This document shows, piece after piece, positions 17,424 to 26,319 of a stretch of 64,000 nucleotides of DNA; the stretch's first letter is position 1; every line of letters starts with the position of its first letter. A program made the translations under genes and the position numbers. The notes beneath the pieces were generated by a model, which worked only from the letters and a program-made list of their open reading frames with translations, was not told the origin of the DNA and searched no databases. The DNA lies in assembly GCF_031769195.1 (NCBI RefSeq), contig NZ_JAVHNP010000004.1, forward strand, positions 186,001 through 250,000, written 5' to 3'. The DNA is from Vreelandella sp031769195. Lineage in GTDB: Bacteria; Pseudomonadota; Gammaproteobacteria; Pseudomonadales; Halomonadaceae.

Positions 17424-18431
17424 CTAGAACGTTAGGCAAATTTTACCAAAGTGCTGACCCGACTCTTGATGGCGAAACGCCTCTGCAATCTCAGTGAGCG
17501 CGAACTCACGATCAATCACCGGCTTCATGTCCGCCGCTTCAATGGCACGAATCATCTCCATTTGATGGCGGCGGCTACCCACAATCAACCCCTGTAACCT
17601 AGCCTGTTTTGCCATCAGCTTAGCGGTGGGAATCTCCCCTTCACGGCCGGTGAGTACGCCAATCAACGAGATATGCCCGCCAATTTTCACGGCATCAATG
17701 GATTGCGGCAGCGTGCCTGGTCCGCCCACTTCCACCACGTGATCAACACCTTCACCATTGGTTAACTCTTTGACCGCGTTACCCCACTCCGGGGTCTCAC
17801 GGTAGTTGATGGTGTGCTCCGCGCCCAGCGCACGCAGGCGCTCAAGCTTCTCATTAGAAGAGGACGTGGCGATCACACGAGCGCCCATCATCTTGGCAAA
17901 CTGTAGCGCGAAAATAGACACACCGCCGGTGCCGAGTACTAGCACGGTATCGCCTGCTTTCAGCCCGCCATCAACTACCAAAGCGCGCCAAGCGGTTAAA
18001 CCTGCGGTGGTCAGCGTGGCAGATTCAGCATGGCTGTAGCCAGTTGGCTGGCGAGTAAACCACTCAGCCGGGCGAATCACCTGCTCGCGGGCATAGCCAT
18101 CGACGCCATCGCCAGGGGTGGTGGTGAAGTCGCCTACGCGCGCCGGGCCTTCCAGCCAGTAGGGAAAAAACGTCGAGACGACCGCATCGCCCACGGCGAA
18201 CTCTTCCACACCTTCGCCAACGGCTTCCACCACGCCCGCACCATCGGACATAGGAATGCGCTGATCATCGGTGGGAATCATCCCCGCCACGACCGCGTAG
18301 TCGTGAAAGTTCAGCGAGCTGGCGTGCAGGCGCACTTTGATCTCGCCGGGGCCTGGCTCCCCTGGAGCTGCCAAGTTGACGACGTTCAATTTGTCTAAAC
18401 CGCCGGGTTGTTGAAGCTGAATCGCTTGCAT
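17424..18431 (-). CDS. Zinc-independent MDR family oxidoreductase
   Basis: 335 residues of the medium-chain dehydrogenase/reductase family. The N-terminal GroES-like part has ASSLNFHDYAVVAG, and the cofactor loop VLVLGTGGVSIFALQFAK lies near residue 165. The cysteines of zinc alcohol dehydrogenases are absent, so a quinone-oxidoreductase-like NAD(P)H reductase is more likely than a true alcohol dehydrogenase. ATG 18431 is 5 nt after AGGAGG; a GTG one codon upstream is the alternative. The substrate is unknown. Confidence 0.82.
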   Translation of the reverse strand: MQAIQLQQPGGLDKLNVVNLAAPGEPGPGEIKVRLHASSLNFHDYAVVAGMIPTDDQRIPMSDGAGVVEAVGEGVEEFAVGDAVVSTFFPYWLEGPARVGDFTTTPGDGVDGYAREQVIRPAEWFTRQPTGYSHAESATLTTAGLTAWRALVVDGGLKAGDTVLVLGTGGVSIFALQFAKMMGARVIATSSSNEKLERLRALGAEHTINYRETPEWGNAVKELTNGEGVDHVVEVGGPGTLPQSIDAVKIGGHISLIGVLTGREGEIPTAKLMAKQARLQGLIVGSRRHQMEMIRAIEAADMKPVIDREFALTEIAEAFRHQESGQHFGKICLTF

Positions 18432-18475
18432 CACTACCTCCTGTAAACGCGCCTTAGTAGGCGACCGGTCTAGTA

Positions 18476-20368
18476 TCAGTTGGGGGCACTGTTGTCAGGT
18501 TCAAGGTCATTGCCTAAAAAGCCGCCAGACTGTCGCTGCCACAGACTCGCGTAAATGCCGTTATGCGCCAACAGCTCCTGATGCGTACCGCTCTCCACCA
18601 TGCGCCCCTCATCGACCACAATCAAACGATCCAGCATGGCAATGGTAGAAAGCCGGTGTGCGATCGCAATCACGGTTTTCCCCTCCATCAAGGCATCTAG
18701 CTGCTCTTGAATCGCTGCCTCGACCTCGGAGTCTAGCGCGGAGGTCGCTTCATCCAGCACCAGAATCGGAGCATCTTTGAGCAGCACACGGGCAATCGCA
18801 ATGCGCTGACGTTGACCGCCGGATAGCTTGACGCCCCGTTCCCCCACATGCGCGTCTAAACCGCGCCGCCCTTTAGGGTCGACAAGGTCGTTGATAAAGG
18901 TATCCGCATGGGCACGGCGCACGGCCTGCCAGACATCGTCGTCACTGGCGTGGGGGCTGCCGTAGCGAATGTTATCGCGCAGCGAGCGGTGCAACAGCGA
19001 GGTATCTTGGGTCACCATGCCAATCTGGTGGCGCAAGGAGGTTTGCGTCACCTCGGCAATATTTTGACCGTCAATCAGAATGCGACCGCCCTGCAGGTCA
19101 TAAAAGCGTAGCAGCAGATTCGCCAGGGTGGATTTGCCCGCCCCGGAGCGGCCAATCAGGCCAATTTTCTCGCCGGGTTTGATGGTTAAGCTCAACCCAT
19201 CAAACACGTTTTTGCTCTCTCCTTTGGCTTGAGCGTATTGAAAACGCAACGCGTCAAAGACGATTTCGCCCTTCGGCACCGCTAGCGCTTTGGCATTCGG
19301 CGCATCTTGCACCATGGGCGCTTGAGCGATGGTGTTCATGCCGTCCTGCACGGTGCCAATGTTTTCAAACAGCCCCGCGACCTCCCACAGAATCCAGTCA
19401 GACATAAAGCGAATGCGCATCACCAAGGCAATGGCGATGGCCAGCACGCCCAAGGAGATCGCCTCCATGTACCACGCCGCAATCGCCATGCCTGCCGTGC
19501 CGACCAGCAGCAGGGTGTTAAGGAACGTCAAGCAGACGCTCATCACTGTGACCAAGCGCATTTGGCGATGCACCGTAACCATAAAGCCTTCCATGGCGTC
19601 TTTGGCGTAGCGCTCTTCACGCTGGGTGTCAGCAAACAGCTTGATCGTTTGGATATTGCTGTAGCTGTCGACCACGCGGCCGGTCATTTGCGCCCGTGCA
19701 TCCGCTTGAGCCATAGAGACATCCCGCAGGCGCGGTACGAAAAAGCGCATGATGCCCAAATAGCCGATCAGCCATAACCCCAACGGCAGCAGCAGCCATG
19801 GGTCGGCACGCCCTAGCAGAATCGCTGCCCCGGTAAAATAGACGATGGCGTACACCATCAGGTCCATCACTTTGGTCACAGTTTCACGAATGGCCAGCGC
19901 CGTCTGCATCACTTTTTGCGATACCCGGCCAGCAAACTCATCCTGATAAAACGCTAGGCTTTGGCTCAACATGTGGCGATGCGAGAGCCAGCGGCCAATC
20001 ATCGGGTAGTTGCCAAAAATGCTTTGGTGAGTCACCAGCGATTGCAATAGCACTAACAGCGGCAGGCCAACCACTACCAATAAACCAACGCCCGCCAGCC
20101 ACAGGCCATGGTTGGCCCAGAAGTCTGCACGCTCAACGCCGCCCAGCCAGTCCACCAAATCGCCCATGTAGCTAAAAAACACCACTTCTGCGGCGGACAC
20201 CACCGCTGTGATCAGTGACATCACCAACAGCCAGGGCCATACCGGGCGCGAAAAGTGCCAGATAAACGGTAGCAGCCCTTTCGGCGGCGTTGTGACACTC
20301 CCTTCTGGATAGGGGTTAACGCGCTTCTCAAAGAAACGGAACAGCGGCATGAGCAGGCGTGACAGCAT
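18476..20368 (-). CDS. ABC exporter half-transporter, fused permease-ATPase
   Basis: 630 residues: an N-terminal six-helix exporter domain (about residues 40-340) and a nucleotide-binding domain with Walker A GRSGAGKST at about 406-414, signature LSGGQ at about 515 and Walker B ILVLDEATSALD at about 535. It works as a dimer and exports a hydrophobic substrate from the inner membrane; multidrug and lipid A (MsbA-like) exporters share this architecture. No lpxK gene is next to it, so I do not call it msbA. It is 41 nt upstream of the oxidoreductase gene on the same strand. Confidence 0.88.
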   Translation of the reverse strand: MLSRLLMPLFRFFEKRVNPYPEGSVTTPPKGLLPFIWHFSRPVWPWLLVMSLITAVVSAAEVVFFSYMGDLVDWLGGVERADFWANHGLWLAGVGLLVVVGLPLLVLLQSLVTHQSIFGNYPMIGRWLSHRHMLSQSLAFYQDEFAGRVSQKVMQTALAIRETVTKVMDLMVYAIVYFTGAAILLGRADPWLLLPLGLWLIGYLGIMRFFVPRLRDVSMAQADARAQMTGRVVDSYSNIQTIKLFADTQREERYAKDAMEGFMVTVHRQMRLVTVMSVCLTFLNTLLLVGTAGMAIAAWYMEAISLGVLAIAIALVMRIRFMSDWILWEVAGLFENIGTVQDGMNTIAQAPMVQDAPNAKALAVPKGEIVFDALRFQYAQAKGESKNVFDGLSLTIKPGEKIGLIGRSGAGKSTLANLLLRFYDLQGGRILIDGQNIAEVTQTSLRHQIGMVTQDTSLLHRSLRDNIRYGSPHASDDDVWQAVRRAHADTFINDLVDPKGRRGLDAHVGERGVKLSGGQRQRIAIARVLLKDAPILVLDEATSALDSEVEAAIQEQLDALMEGKTVIAIAHRLSTIAMLDRLIVVDEGRMVESGTHQELLAHNGIYASLWQRQSGGFLGNDLEPDNSAPN

Positions 20369-20419
20369 GAAAAGTCCTTACATAACGCGAAAAGTAAAAG
20401 AACAGGTATTAACGGGATA

Positions 20420-21475
20420 TCAAGAGCGAGCGCTTTTGTGTATCAGCCAGCGGGCCCAAAAAGGAGCCACGATCATCAGCGTGATCATGCGTAGCAGGTG
20501 GTGAAAAGCGACAAATACCGGATCAATATCTAGCGCGACCGCCAGAATAGCCATTTCACCAATACCACCAGGCGCCAATGCTAGTAGGGCAACATCGCGA
20601 CCTACCCCCACCGTTTGGTGAATCAGCTCTGCAAAAACGGCCAGAACAACCAGGGCCAACAGGGTCGCCACACCTGATTGCCATAAGTAGCGGCCCAATA
20701 GCCGCCGGGTCATGCCTTGAAAGCGCGAACCAATCGCGCTACCCAGCACCCAGAGCATCAGGTTCATGCCCCAGCTTGGCAGGGTGAGGCTGGCGATATC
20801 GAACCCTGATAGCAGCGCTGCCATCAATAAGGGCGCGAGCAGCGCGGTACTGGGAATTCTCAACCAGCGCCCTAGCGGTAATACTAGAGGGATGGTGAGC
20901 AGCATCCAGCCATGTTCCAGCGTTGAGGAAGCGGGGCCAAGCTGGCCTTCTCCTCCTTCAAACGCCCAGAACAGGGGGGGCAAAAACAGAATGACGAGAA
21001 TAATGCGCAGCGATTGAGCAATCGCGATTCGCTGCGGGTCGCCGCCGCATTTATCCCCCAGCATGATCATCGCGGTCATCGCCCCTGGGGAGGCGCCAAA
21101 CCAAGCGCTCACGGGGTCAAAGCCACAGCGACGGTACCAGGCAGAAGCGACGGCGGTAGAGGCAGCGACACCAGCTAACAGCAGCGCGGCGGAAAGCGGC
21201 CAATCCAATACCCGATGGGCCAGCTCTGGCGTCACTTGACTGCCCAACACCAGCCCCATCACCGCAAGGAAGACGTTACGTAGCGGCTCAGGCACCGCCA
21301 CTTTCATCCCTTTTGCCGAAGCCAGTAGGTTGGCAACTAACGGGCCCAGCATCCAAGCCAGCGGCAAGTGTAAAAGGTGGAACATCAAGCCACCTAAGGC
21401 GCCAACGCTGAGCGACATCGCCAGCGTCCTTGCACTCCCTGCATCGAACTGGATGCCCTTCACGCGCTCCTCCAA
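20420..21475 (-). CDS. AbrB family membrane protein (putative permease)
   Basis: 351 residues with about ten hydrophobic helices arranged as two similar halves, each starting with a pattern such as GALGGLMFHLLHLPLAWMLGPLVANLLAS or LGRWLRIPSTALLAPLLMAALLSGFD. This is the AbrB duplication family, sometimes mislabelled ammonia monooxygenase. The transported compound is unknown. It lies upstream of the ABC exporter on the same strand with a 51-nt gap; a functional link is not evident. Confidence 0.75.
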   Translation of the reverse strand: MEERVKGIQFDAGSARTLAMSLSVGALGGLMFHLLHLPLAWMLGPLVANLLASAKGMKVAVPEPLRNVFLAVMGLVLGSQVTPELAHRVLDWPLSAALLLAGVAASTAVASAWYRRCGFDPVSAWFGASPGAMTAMIMLGDKCGGDPQRIAIAQSLRIILVILFLPPLFWAFEGGEGQLGPASSTLEHGWMLLTIPLVLPLGRWLRIPSTALLAPLLMAALLSGFDIASLTLPSWGMNLMLWVLGSAIGSRFQGMTRRLLGRYLWQSGVATLLALVVLAVFAELIHQTVGVGRDVALLALAPGGIGEMAILAVALDIDPVFVAFHHLLRMITLMIVAPFWARWLIHKSARS

Positions 21476-21589
21476 TGGTTAACGGCTAATAAAACGCTTT
21501 AGCAAAGACGCTCCCTCACTGGGCACGGATGATGTCATCACTAATACTTACTCTGCTAAGCATTGCCGTCAGTTTACCACTGTTTTTGC

Positions 21590-22447
21590 TTAATCCTCGT
21601 CGTCGTCATCGCGCATGCGCGCTTGGCGCTCGGCCTCTTCTTCTTTGGCGTCGTCGATGACTTCCATCAGTTCATCCACGTTGGCAATGTGGCTATCAAA
21701 CTCGAAGTGACCGGTGAGTTTGCTATCGGGGTGCAGTTCCCCCGCTTCATAGAGCGCCCACATCTCCTTGCCATAGTGGGTAGTGAGTAGCTCGGGGGCA
21801 AAGCGGCCAAAATAAGCGCGCATGTTATCCACATCGCGCTCAAGCATGGCGGCGGCGCTGTTATTACCGGCCGCATCTACCGCTTGGGGTAAATCAATAA
21901 TGACCGGACCATCCGCATCAACGAGCACATTGAACTCGGATAAATCGCCGTGAATCAGACCTGCGCAGAGCATTTTCACCACGTCTTGAATCACTTTGGC
22001 GTGATAGCGAAGGGCCTGCTCTTCGGTCAACGTGACATCGTCCAAACGCGGCGCTACGTCGCCTTGTGCGTCAGTGATCATCTCCATCAGCAGTACGCCA
22101 TCCACGAAGCCATAGGGCTGTGGTACACGCACATCCGCCGCTGCTAAGCGGTATAGCGCATCTACCTCGGCAGTGAGCCACGCCTGTTCCTGCTCTTTCT
22201 GGCCGTAGCGGGTTTTCTTGGCCATGGCCCTGGCTCGGCGGCTATTGCGCTCTTTTCGCCCTTCCTGGTACTGCACCGCCTGCTTAAAGCTACGCTGCTT
22301 GGCTTCTTTGAACACTTTGGCACAGCGCGTGTCGCCGCCGCAGCGCACCACATACACCTGCGCTTCCTTGCCGCTCATCAACTGCATCAGCACCTCATCG
22401 ATCAGGCCGTCATCGACCAAGGGCTGTAATCGTTTGGGTGTTTTCAT
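21590..22447 (-). CDS. RIO-type atypical serine/threonine kinase
   Basis: 285 residues. RIO kinase features in order: a nucleotide-binding loop MSGKEAQVYVV (24-34), a lysine at residue 44 in RCAKVFKE, the catalytic loop HGDLSEFNVLV with Asp168, and a metal-binding IIDLPQAVD with Asp185. The C-terminus is acidic (DDDDED). Bacterial RIO proteins are implicated in ribosome biogenesis by analogy with eukaryotic and archaeal homologues. Its neighbour upstream is the rRNA-linked helicase gene dbpA, which fits such a role. Confidence 0.88.
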   Translation of the reverse strand: MKTPKRLQPLVDDGLIDEVLMQLMSGKEAQVYVVRCGGDTRCAKVFKEAKQRSFKQAVQYQEGRKERNSRRARAMAKKTRYGQKEQEQAWLTAEVDALYRLAAADVRVPQPYGFVDGVLLMEMITDAQGDVAPRLDDVTLTEEQALRYHAKVIQDVVKMLCAGLIHGDLSEFNVLVDADGPVIIDLPQAVDAAGNNSAAAMLERDVDNMRAYFGRFAPELLTTHYGKEMWALYEAGELHPDSKLTGHFEFDSHIANVDELMEVIDDAKEEEAERQARMRDDDDED

Positions 22448-22544
22448 AGCTTGCTGCGAAGGCTCCTATCTCATGCCAGACATCTACATGGCGAATGCGC
22501 AAGTAGCGAATACGCTGATGACGGTGTGCTACACATCAGCATTG

Positions 22545-22576
22545 TTAATATCGAATGCATCATTAATATCGAATGC
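22545..22576. repeat. Direct repeat duplicating the dbpA stop region
   Basis: TTAATATCGAATGC occurs twice, at 22545-22558 and 22563-22576, separated by 4 nt. The second copy holds the last codons and TAA stop of dbpA on the minus strand. The first is therefore a duplicate of the gene end just outside the coding region. Confidence 0.8.
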
Positions 22577-23960
22577 GGCGCACCCGAAAAGCGCGCCCTT
22601 TTAGCTTATCCCGTTCAAGTTTGGCGTGAGCTTTTTGAACCACGCTTCGCTCTACGGCCACGTAGGCACTGCGGGCCAGCACTTTAATTTTGCCTACCTG
22701 ATCACCGCGTAGACCGCCGTCGCTGGTTAACGCCCCCAAAATATCGCCGGGGCGAAGCTTATCTTTCTTGCCGCCGGCCAGTTGCAGCGTCGCCATCGGT
22801 GGCTCAAACGGAGCACTGTTGGTGGCTTTTGGCAACGGCTCGGTGGTCAGCGTTTCCTCCAGCAGCTCCGCGAGACGCTCCAAGCGGTAACTCTCTTGGG
22901 GGGTAACAAGCGTGCAGGCAATCCCACTGGCACCTGCTCGTCCGGTGCGACCAACGCGGTGAACATGTACCTCTAGTTCACGGGCAATTTGATAGTTGAA
23001 CACAGCGTCTAGCTGAGCGATATCTAGGCCACGAGCGGCGACATCGGTGGCCACCAAAATGGATGCACTTTGATTGGCGAACAGTACCAACAGCCGATCA
23101 CGATCTTTTTGCTCAAGATCGCCGTGTATCGCTACAGCACTGAAGCCGGCATCGACCAGGCTATCGGCCACCGCTTGGGTTTCTCGCTTGGTGTTGCAAA
23201 ACACCACGCTGGTGGTCGGTCGTGTTGCCAGCAACAGCTGCTTTAGGGCAGCAAAGCGGGCATCGTCGTTAGCCACATCGTAGAAGTGCTGCTCAATGGT
23301 GGTGGCATCATGGGTGTCTTCTACTTTGACACTGACCGGGTCACGCATCACGCCACGTGTCATTACCGCCAAGCTGCCCGAGACCTCCTCATCAGGAAAG
23401 GTCGCGCTGAACAGCAGGGTTTGCCGGTCGGCGGGGGTGTCGGAAATAATGTCGTCAATGGTGGCTTGAAAGCCCATATCCAGCATGCGGTCGGCTTCAT
23501 CCAACACCAGCGTAGAGAGTGAACCGAGCGTGAGTGAGCCCTTACGCAGATGCTCATCAATACGCCCTGGCGTTCCCACCACAATGTGCGCACCGTGTTC
23601 AAGCGATGCCAGTTGGGGGCCAAACGGCGCGCCACCGCACAGTGTCAGCACTTTTACGTTGGGCATGCCACGGGCTAAGCGCCGCAGCTCTTCTGCTACT
23701 TGATCCGCCAGTTCCCGAGTGGGGCACAGCACTAAGCCCTGCACACTGAAGGCTTCTACACGCAGCTGTGATAACAACGCCAAGCCAAAGGCGGCGGTTT
23801 TACCCGAGCCGGTTTTCGCCTGGGCCATGACATCGCGGCCTGCCAACATAGGCGGCAGGCTCTGCGCCTGTACCGGCGTCATTTCGTGGTAGCCAAGGGA
23901 GTCTAGGGTCGTGATAAGCGCAGGTGACAGCGCTAGGGATGCAAACGAGGTGTCGGACAC
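22563..23960 (-). CDS. dbpA: ATP-dependent RNA helicase DbpA
   Basis: 465 residues. It has the DEAD-box motifs: Q-motif region MTPVQAQSLPPML, motif I AQAKTGSGKT, motif II VLDEADRMLD, motif III SATF and motif VI HRVGRTGRAG, then a C-terminal domain with KLRPGDILGALTSDGGLRGDQVGKIKV, the RNA-binding module that anchors DbpA to hairpin 92 of 23S rRNA. It acts in assembly of the large ribosomal subunit. The RIO kinase gene follows on the same strand. Confidence 0.93.
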   Translation of the reverse strand: MSDTSFASLALSPALITTLDSLGYHEMTPVQAQSLPPMLAGRDVMAQAKTGSGKTAAFGLALLSQLRVEAFSVQGLVLCPTRELADQVAEELRRLARGMPNVKVLTLCGGAPFGPQLASLEHGAHIVVGTPGRIDEHLRKGSLTLGSLSTLVLDEADRMLDMGFQATIDDIISDTPADRQTLLFSATFPDEEVSGSLAVMTRGVMRDPVSVKVEDTHDATTIEQHFYDVANDDARFAALKQLLLATRPTTSVVFCNTKRETQAVADSLVDAGFSAVAIHGDLEQKDRDRLLVLFANQSASILVATDVAARGLDIAQLDAVFNYQIARELEVHVHRVGRTGRAGASGIACTLVTPQESYRLERLAELLEETLTTEPLPKATNSAPFEPPMATLQLAGGKKDKLRPGDILGALTSDGGLRGDQVGKIKVLARSAYVAVERSVVQKAHAKLERDKLKGRAFRVRRIRY

Positions 23961-24071
23961 AAAAAATTCCTGAAGGGGCCACTAGGCCCAGCAAACCGAT
24001 AATGTGAAGCACCATACCAGAAAGTGCCATCCCCTGCCTTGCTGGCCTTCGCTTCCCCCTCTTGCTTCCCT

Positions 24072-24539
24072 CTATGCCGACAACTCGGCGAAACGCCCTT
24101 GGCTCAAGGTCGCTAAATCGCTGGGAGAGAGTTCAATTTCAAGCCCTCGCCGCCCTGCGCTGACATACAAGGTCGACCACGCCTGCGCCGAGGCATCAAT
24201 AAAGGTAGGCAAACGCTTTTTCTGGCCCAGCGGGCTAACGCCACCCAATACATAGCCGGTAGTGCGCTCAACCATTTCTGGGGTGGCCATCGCGGCCTTT
24301 TTAGCACCGGCGGCTTTGGCAATGTGTTTCAACCCTAACTGGCAATTCACCGGTACAATCCCGACCGCTAACTGCTTGCCGTCTAGGCTCACCACCAGCG
24401 TTTTAAACACCTGCTCAGCGGTTACACCCAGTTTTTCTGCGGCCTCTAGCCCGTAAGAGGGGGCTGAAGCATCGTGATGATACTCATGGAGTTGGAAAGC
24501 AATGCCTGCGTGCCTTGCGCTATTAATCGCTGGTGTCAT
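24072..24539 (-). CDS. ybaK: Cys-tRNA(Pro)/Cys-tRNA(Cys) deacylase
   Basis: 155 residues of the YbaK/EbsC subfamily. It hydrolyses cysteine from misacylated tRNA-Pro in the cytoplasm. Recognisable stretches are KLGVTAEQVFKTLVV, KHIAKAAGAKKAAMATPEMVERTTGYVLGGVSPLGQKKRLP and the terminal SAGRRGLEIELSPSDL. The GG-x-S-PLG loop is the usual substrate loop. It is a single gene. Confidence 0.93.
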   Translation of the reverse strand: MTPAINSARHAGIAFQLHEYHHDASAPSYGLEAAEKLGVTAEQVFKTLVVSLDGKQLAVGIVPVNCQLGLKHIAKAAGAKKAAMATPEMVERTTGYVLGGVSPLGQKKRLPTFIDASAQAWSTLYVSAGRRGLEIELSPSDLATLSQGRFAELSA

Positions 24540-24646
24540 GGAGTTCTCTTAAGTTAAACGCGCCAACCCATCTGGAAACAACACTATCCACTGCTAGGCT
24601 TAATAGCGTGAGCACGTTACGGAAGTCAACTGACAGGAGTCGTTAA

Positions 24647-24838
24647 ATGAAAGCCACCTCAAAAGCCCAGCAAAAAGCCGCAGGTGCTGCCCTTTCGGCC
24701 AAACGCGGTGAAACAAAACCGAGCGAACTTTATGACGCCTCGAAAGAGATGTACGACTCAATGAGTGAACAGGAATTAGAGGAGATGGCGGGTACCCAGC
24801 GTAAAGGTAAACCGCAAAAGAAAGAGAGTGATGATTAG
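24647..24838 (+). CDS. DUF3008 family small protein
   Basis: 63 residues, very hydrophilic and rich in Lys, Ala, Glu and Ser (MKATSKAQQKAAGAALSAKRGE ... YDASKEMYDSMSEQELEEMA ... KGKPQKKE). This matches the DUF3008 pattern of small, probably disordered or helical proteins of unknown function that are common in halotolerant bacteria. ACAGGAG lies 8 nt before the ATG. A strong hairpin follows directly after the stop. Confidence 0.8.
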   Translation: MKATSKAQQKAAGAALSAKRGETKPSELYDASKEMYDSMSEQELEEMAGTQRKGKPQKKESDD

Positions 24839-24840
24839 TC

Positions 24841-24869
24841 GTTGCGCCAGCGTGTGGCGCTGGCGCAAC
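24841..24869 (+). terminator. Perfect 12-bp hairpin after the DUF3008 gene
   Basis: GTTGCGCCAGCG pairs fully with CGCTGGCGCAAC around a 5-nt loop, two bases after the TAG stop. There is no clear T-run after it, so it may also serve to stabilise the mRNA end. Confidence 0.65.
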
Positions 24870-24886
24870 TAACGCATACCGAAGGA

Positions 24887-25015
24887 GGGCTGCCAATTAC
24901 TGGCAGGGCACCACCCGGCGCAGCGTATCTTTTGCCCACAGTGTTTGGCCNGGGCTGCCAATTACTGGCAGGGCACCACCCGGCGCAGCGTATCTTTTGC
25001 CCACAGTGTTTGGCC
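24887..25015. other. Assembly join: two identical 64-bp copies around one N
   Basis: The 64 bases at 24887-24950 are repeated exactly at 24952-25015, with an undetermined base at 24951 between them. This is what results when two contigs that end in the same sequence are joined without merging the overlap. The second copy carries the 3' end of the lipoprotein gene; the first is probably an artefact. Confidence 0.85.
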
Positions 25016-25231
25016 GTCTGGCGTGCGGCCATGTTCGTTCCAGCGCTCGGTGGTTTCCAAGCAGAACGACCCTGCGTTTTCAGTACGCGGATCAGCGCTC
25101 ACAGGGCGCTCTCCACCAATACGCATAACGTCAGGATTTTCAGTGGTGTAGCGCGGGGCAATGGTAGAACTTGCGCAGCCAGCCACCAAAGCGGTGACCA
25201 GCAGCACGGGTAAACAGCGGCGCAGTGGCAT
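24962..25231 (-). CDS. Small outer-membrane-type lipoprotein
   Basis: 89 residues with a lipoprotein signal: positive MPLRRC, hydrophobic LPVLLVTALVAG and the lipobox LVAGC, giving a lipidated cysteine at residue 19. The mature part is about 70 residues (SSTIAPRYTTENPDVMRIGGERP ...) with two further cysteines in SFCLETTERW and the terminal VVPCQ. I do not recognise the family. Its 3' end lies in the duplicated 64-bp segment, but the frame is complete in the second copy. Confidence 0.75.
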   Translation of the reverse strand: MPLRRCLPVLLVTALVAGCASSTIAPRYTTENPDVMRIGGERPVSADPRTENAGSFCLETTERWNEHGRTPDGQTLWAKDTLRRVVPCQ

Positions 25232-25335
25232 GTTTTTACAACCCTCAAAAGAGCAGTGTTAAGCCGACACCAGTTGTCGGTAGCGCTAGATATCACCCCA
25301 CCTCAGACAACGTCAACACTTTTTCGATGGTAGCT

Positions 25336-26199
25336 TCACGTCACCAGCGTGATACTTGTGACTGGACGAAGGTTACGCAGCTTACAGTGCTGCTCCACAC
25401 TCTCGACAATCTCTTCAGCATCATCGATTTGTTGCTTATCCAACTGAATATCAACCATTAAGAAGCTGCCGACCTGCGCTAAGCGCACATCATCGTCTGC
25501 GATATCAAAATCAGCGACTTCTTGAACGACCTCTTGGCGAACGCTGCCTAGCGGTTCGCCAAACATTAGCTCACGCAGCGCCCCTTTCACCATACGAATG
25601 GGCATCGGTAGAAAATAGCCTGCAATCAGTAGCACCATGACCGGGTCGGCAAAACGCGCCAAGTGCGCCCACGGTGAAAGTGTCAGCCCCCAAGTAAGCG
25701 CGAAGCCCAACATAACGGCAGCACTGAGCCAGGTATCCATCTGCCACTGGCGCAGCTCGGCGGCTAACAGCGATGACCGCGCTACTTTTGCATAGCGATT
25801 AAGCCACCACCAAGTGAGCAAACAGCCGGTCACGTTGACCACACCAAACATCAGTGCTAAATCCAGCGTGACTAGACGCCCGCCCTGAGCAAGACTCCAA
25901 AGCGCTGACACCAGCGAAAACAGGCAGACCAGCGCGATCACCACGCCTTTGAGCAGCACAGCTAGCGGTTCTACCGTTAGCCGCCCAAAGGGGTAATGAT
26001 CATCCGCAGGCTTTCGAGCCTGCTGAAGCGCATACAGAGAAAGGGAGGCCAGCACTAAACTTAATAGCGAATAGCCGCTATCAAATAAAATAGTGATGGA
26101 GCCCGAGGCAAGGCCAAGGGCAAGCCCGGTAAAGGCAAAGAGGCTCGCAGAAATGGCGGAAAATCTAAGCGCACGGCGCTCGGCGACAAAGGGGGTCAC
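25336..26199 (-). CDS. Cation diffusion facilitator family transporter, atypical metal site
   Basis: 287 residues: six membrane helices followed by a cytoplasmic domain of about 85 residues (VRQEVVQEVADFDIADDDVRL...). It resembles the predicted Co/Zn/Cd transporter branch of the CDF family. The usual Asp-x3-Asp (helix 2) and His-x3-Asp (helix 5) pairs appear as Asp40-x3-Ser44 and Asp155-x3-Ser159, so the classical four-ligand zinc site is not intact. It is divergent from a LysR gene that may regulate it. Confidence 0.78.
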   Translation of the reverse strand: MTPFVAERRALRFSAISASLFAFTGLALGLASGSITILFDSGYSLLSLVLASLSLYALQQARKPADDHYPFGRLTVEPLAVLLKGVVIALVCLFSLVSALWSLAQGGRLVTLDLALMFGVVNVTGCLLTWWWLNRYAKVARSSLLAAELRQWQMDTWLSAAVMLGFALTWGLTLSPWAHLARFADPVMVLLIAGYFLPMPIRMVKGALRELMFGEPLGSVRQEVVQEVADFDIADDDVRLAQVGSFLMVDIQLDKQQIDDAEEIVESVEQHCKLRNLRPVTSITLVT

Positions 26200-26319
26200 G
26201 CGGGTTGCTCCAATAGAGGGTGGTAAACGATCGCCATCATAGTGGGCATATTAGCGCTTCACCAATCGCTCAGTGCCAACTATATTGGCGCTCAAAGCGT
26301 TTTCACAAAGGTGGTTTGC

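Noticed and set aside
24887..25015. Genuine biological tandem duplication
   Set aside because: The single N exactly between two identical copies points to an unmerged contig overlap rather than a repeat.
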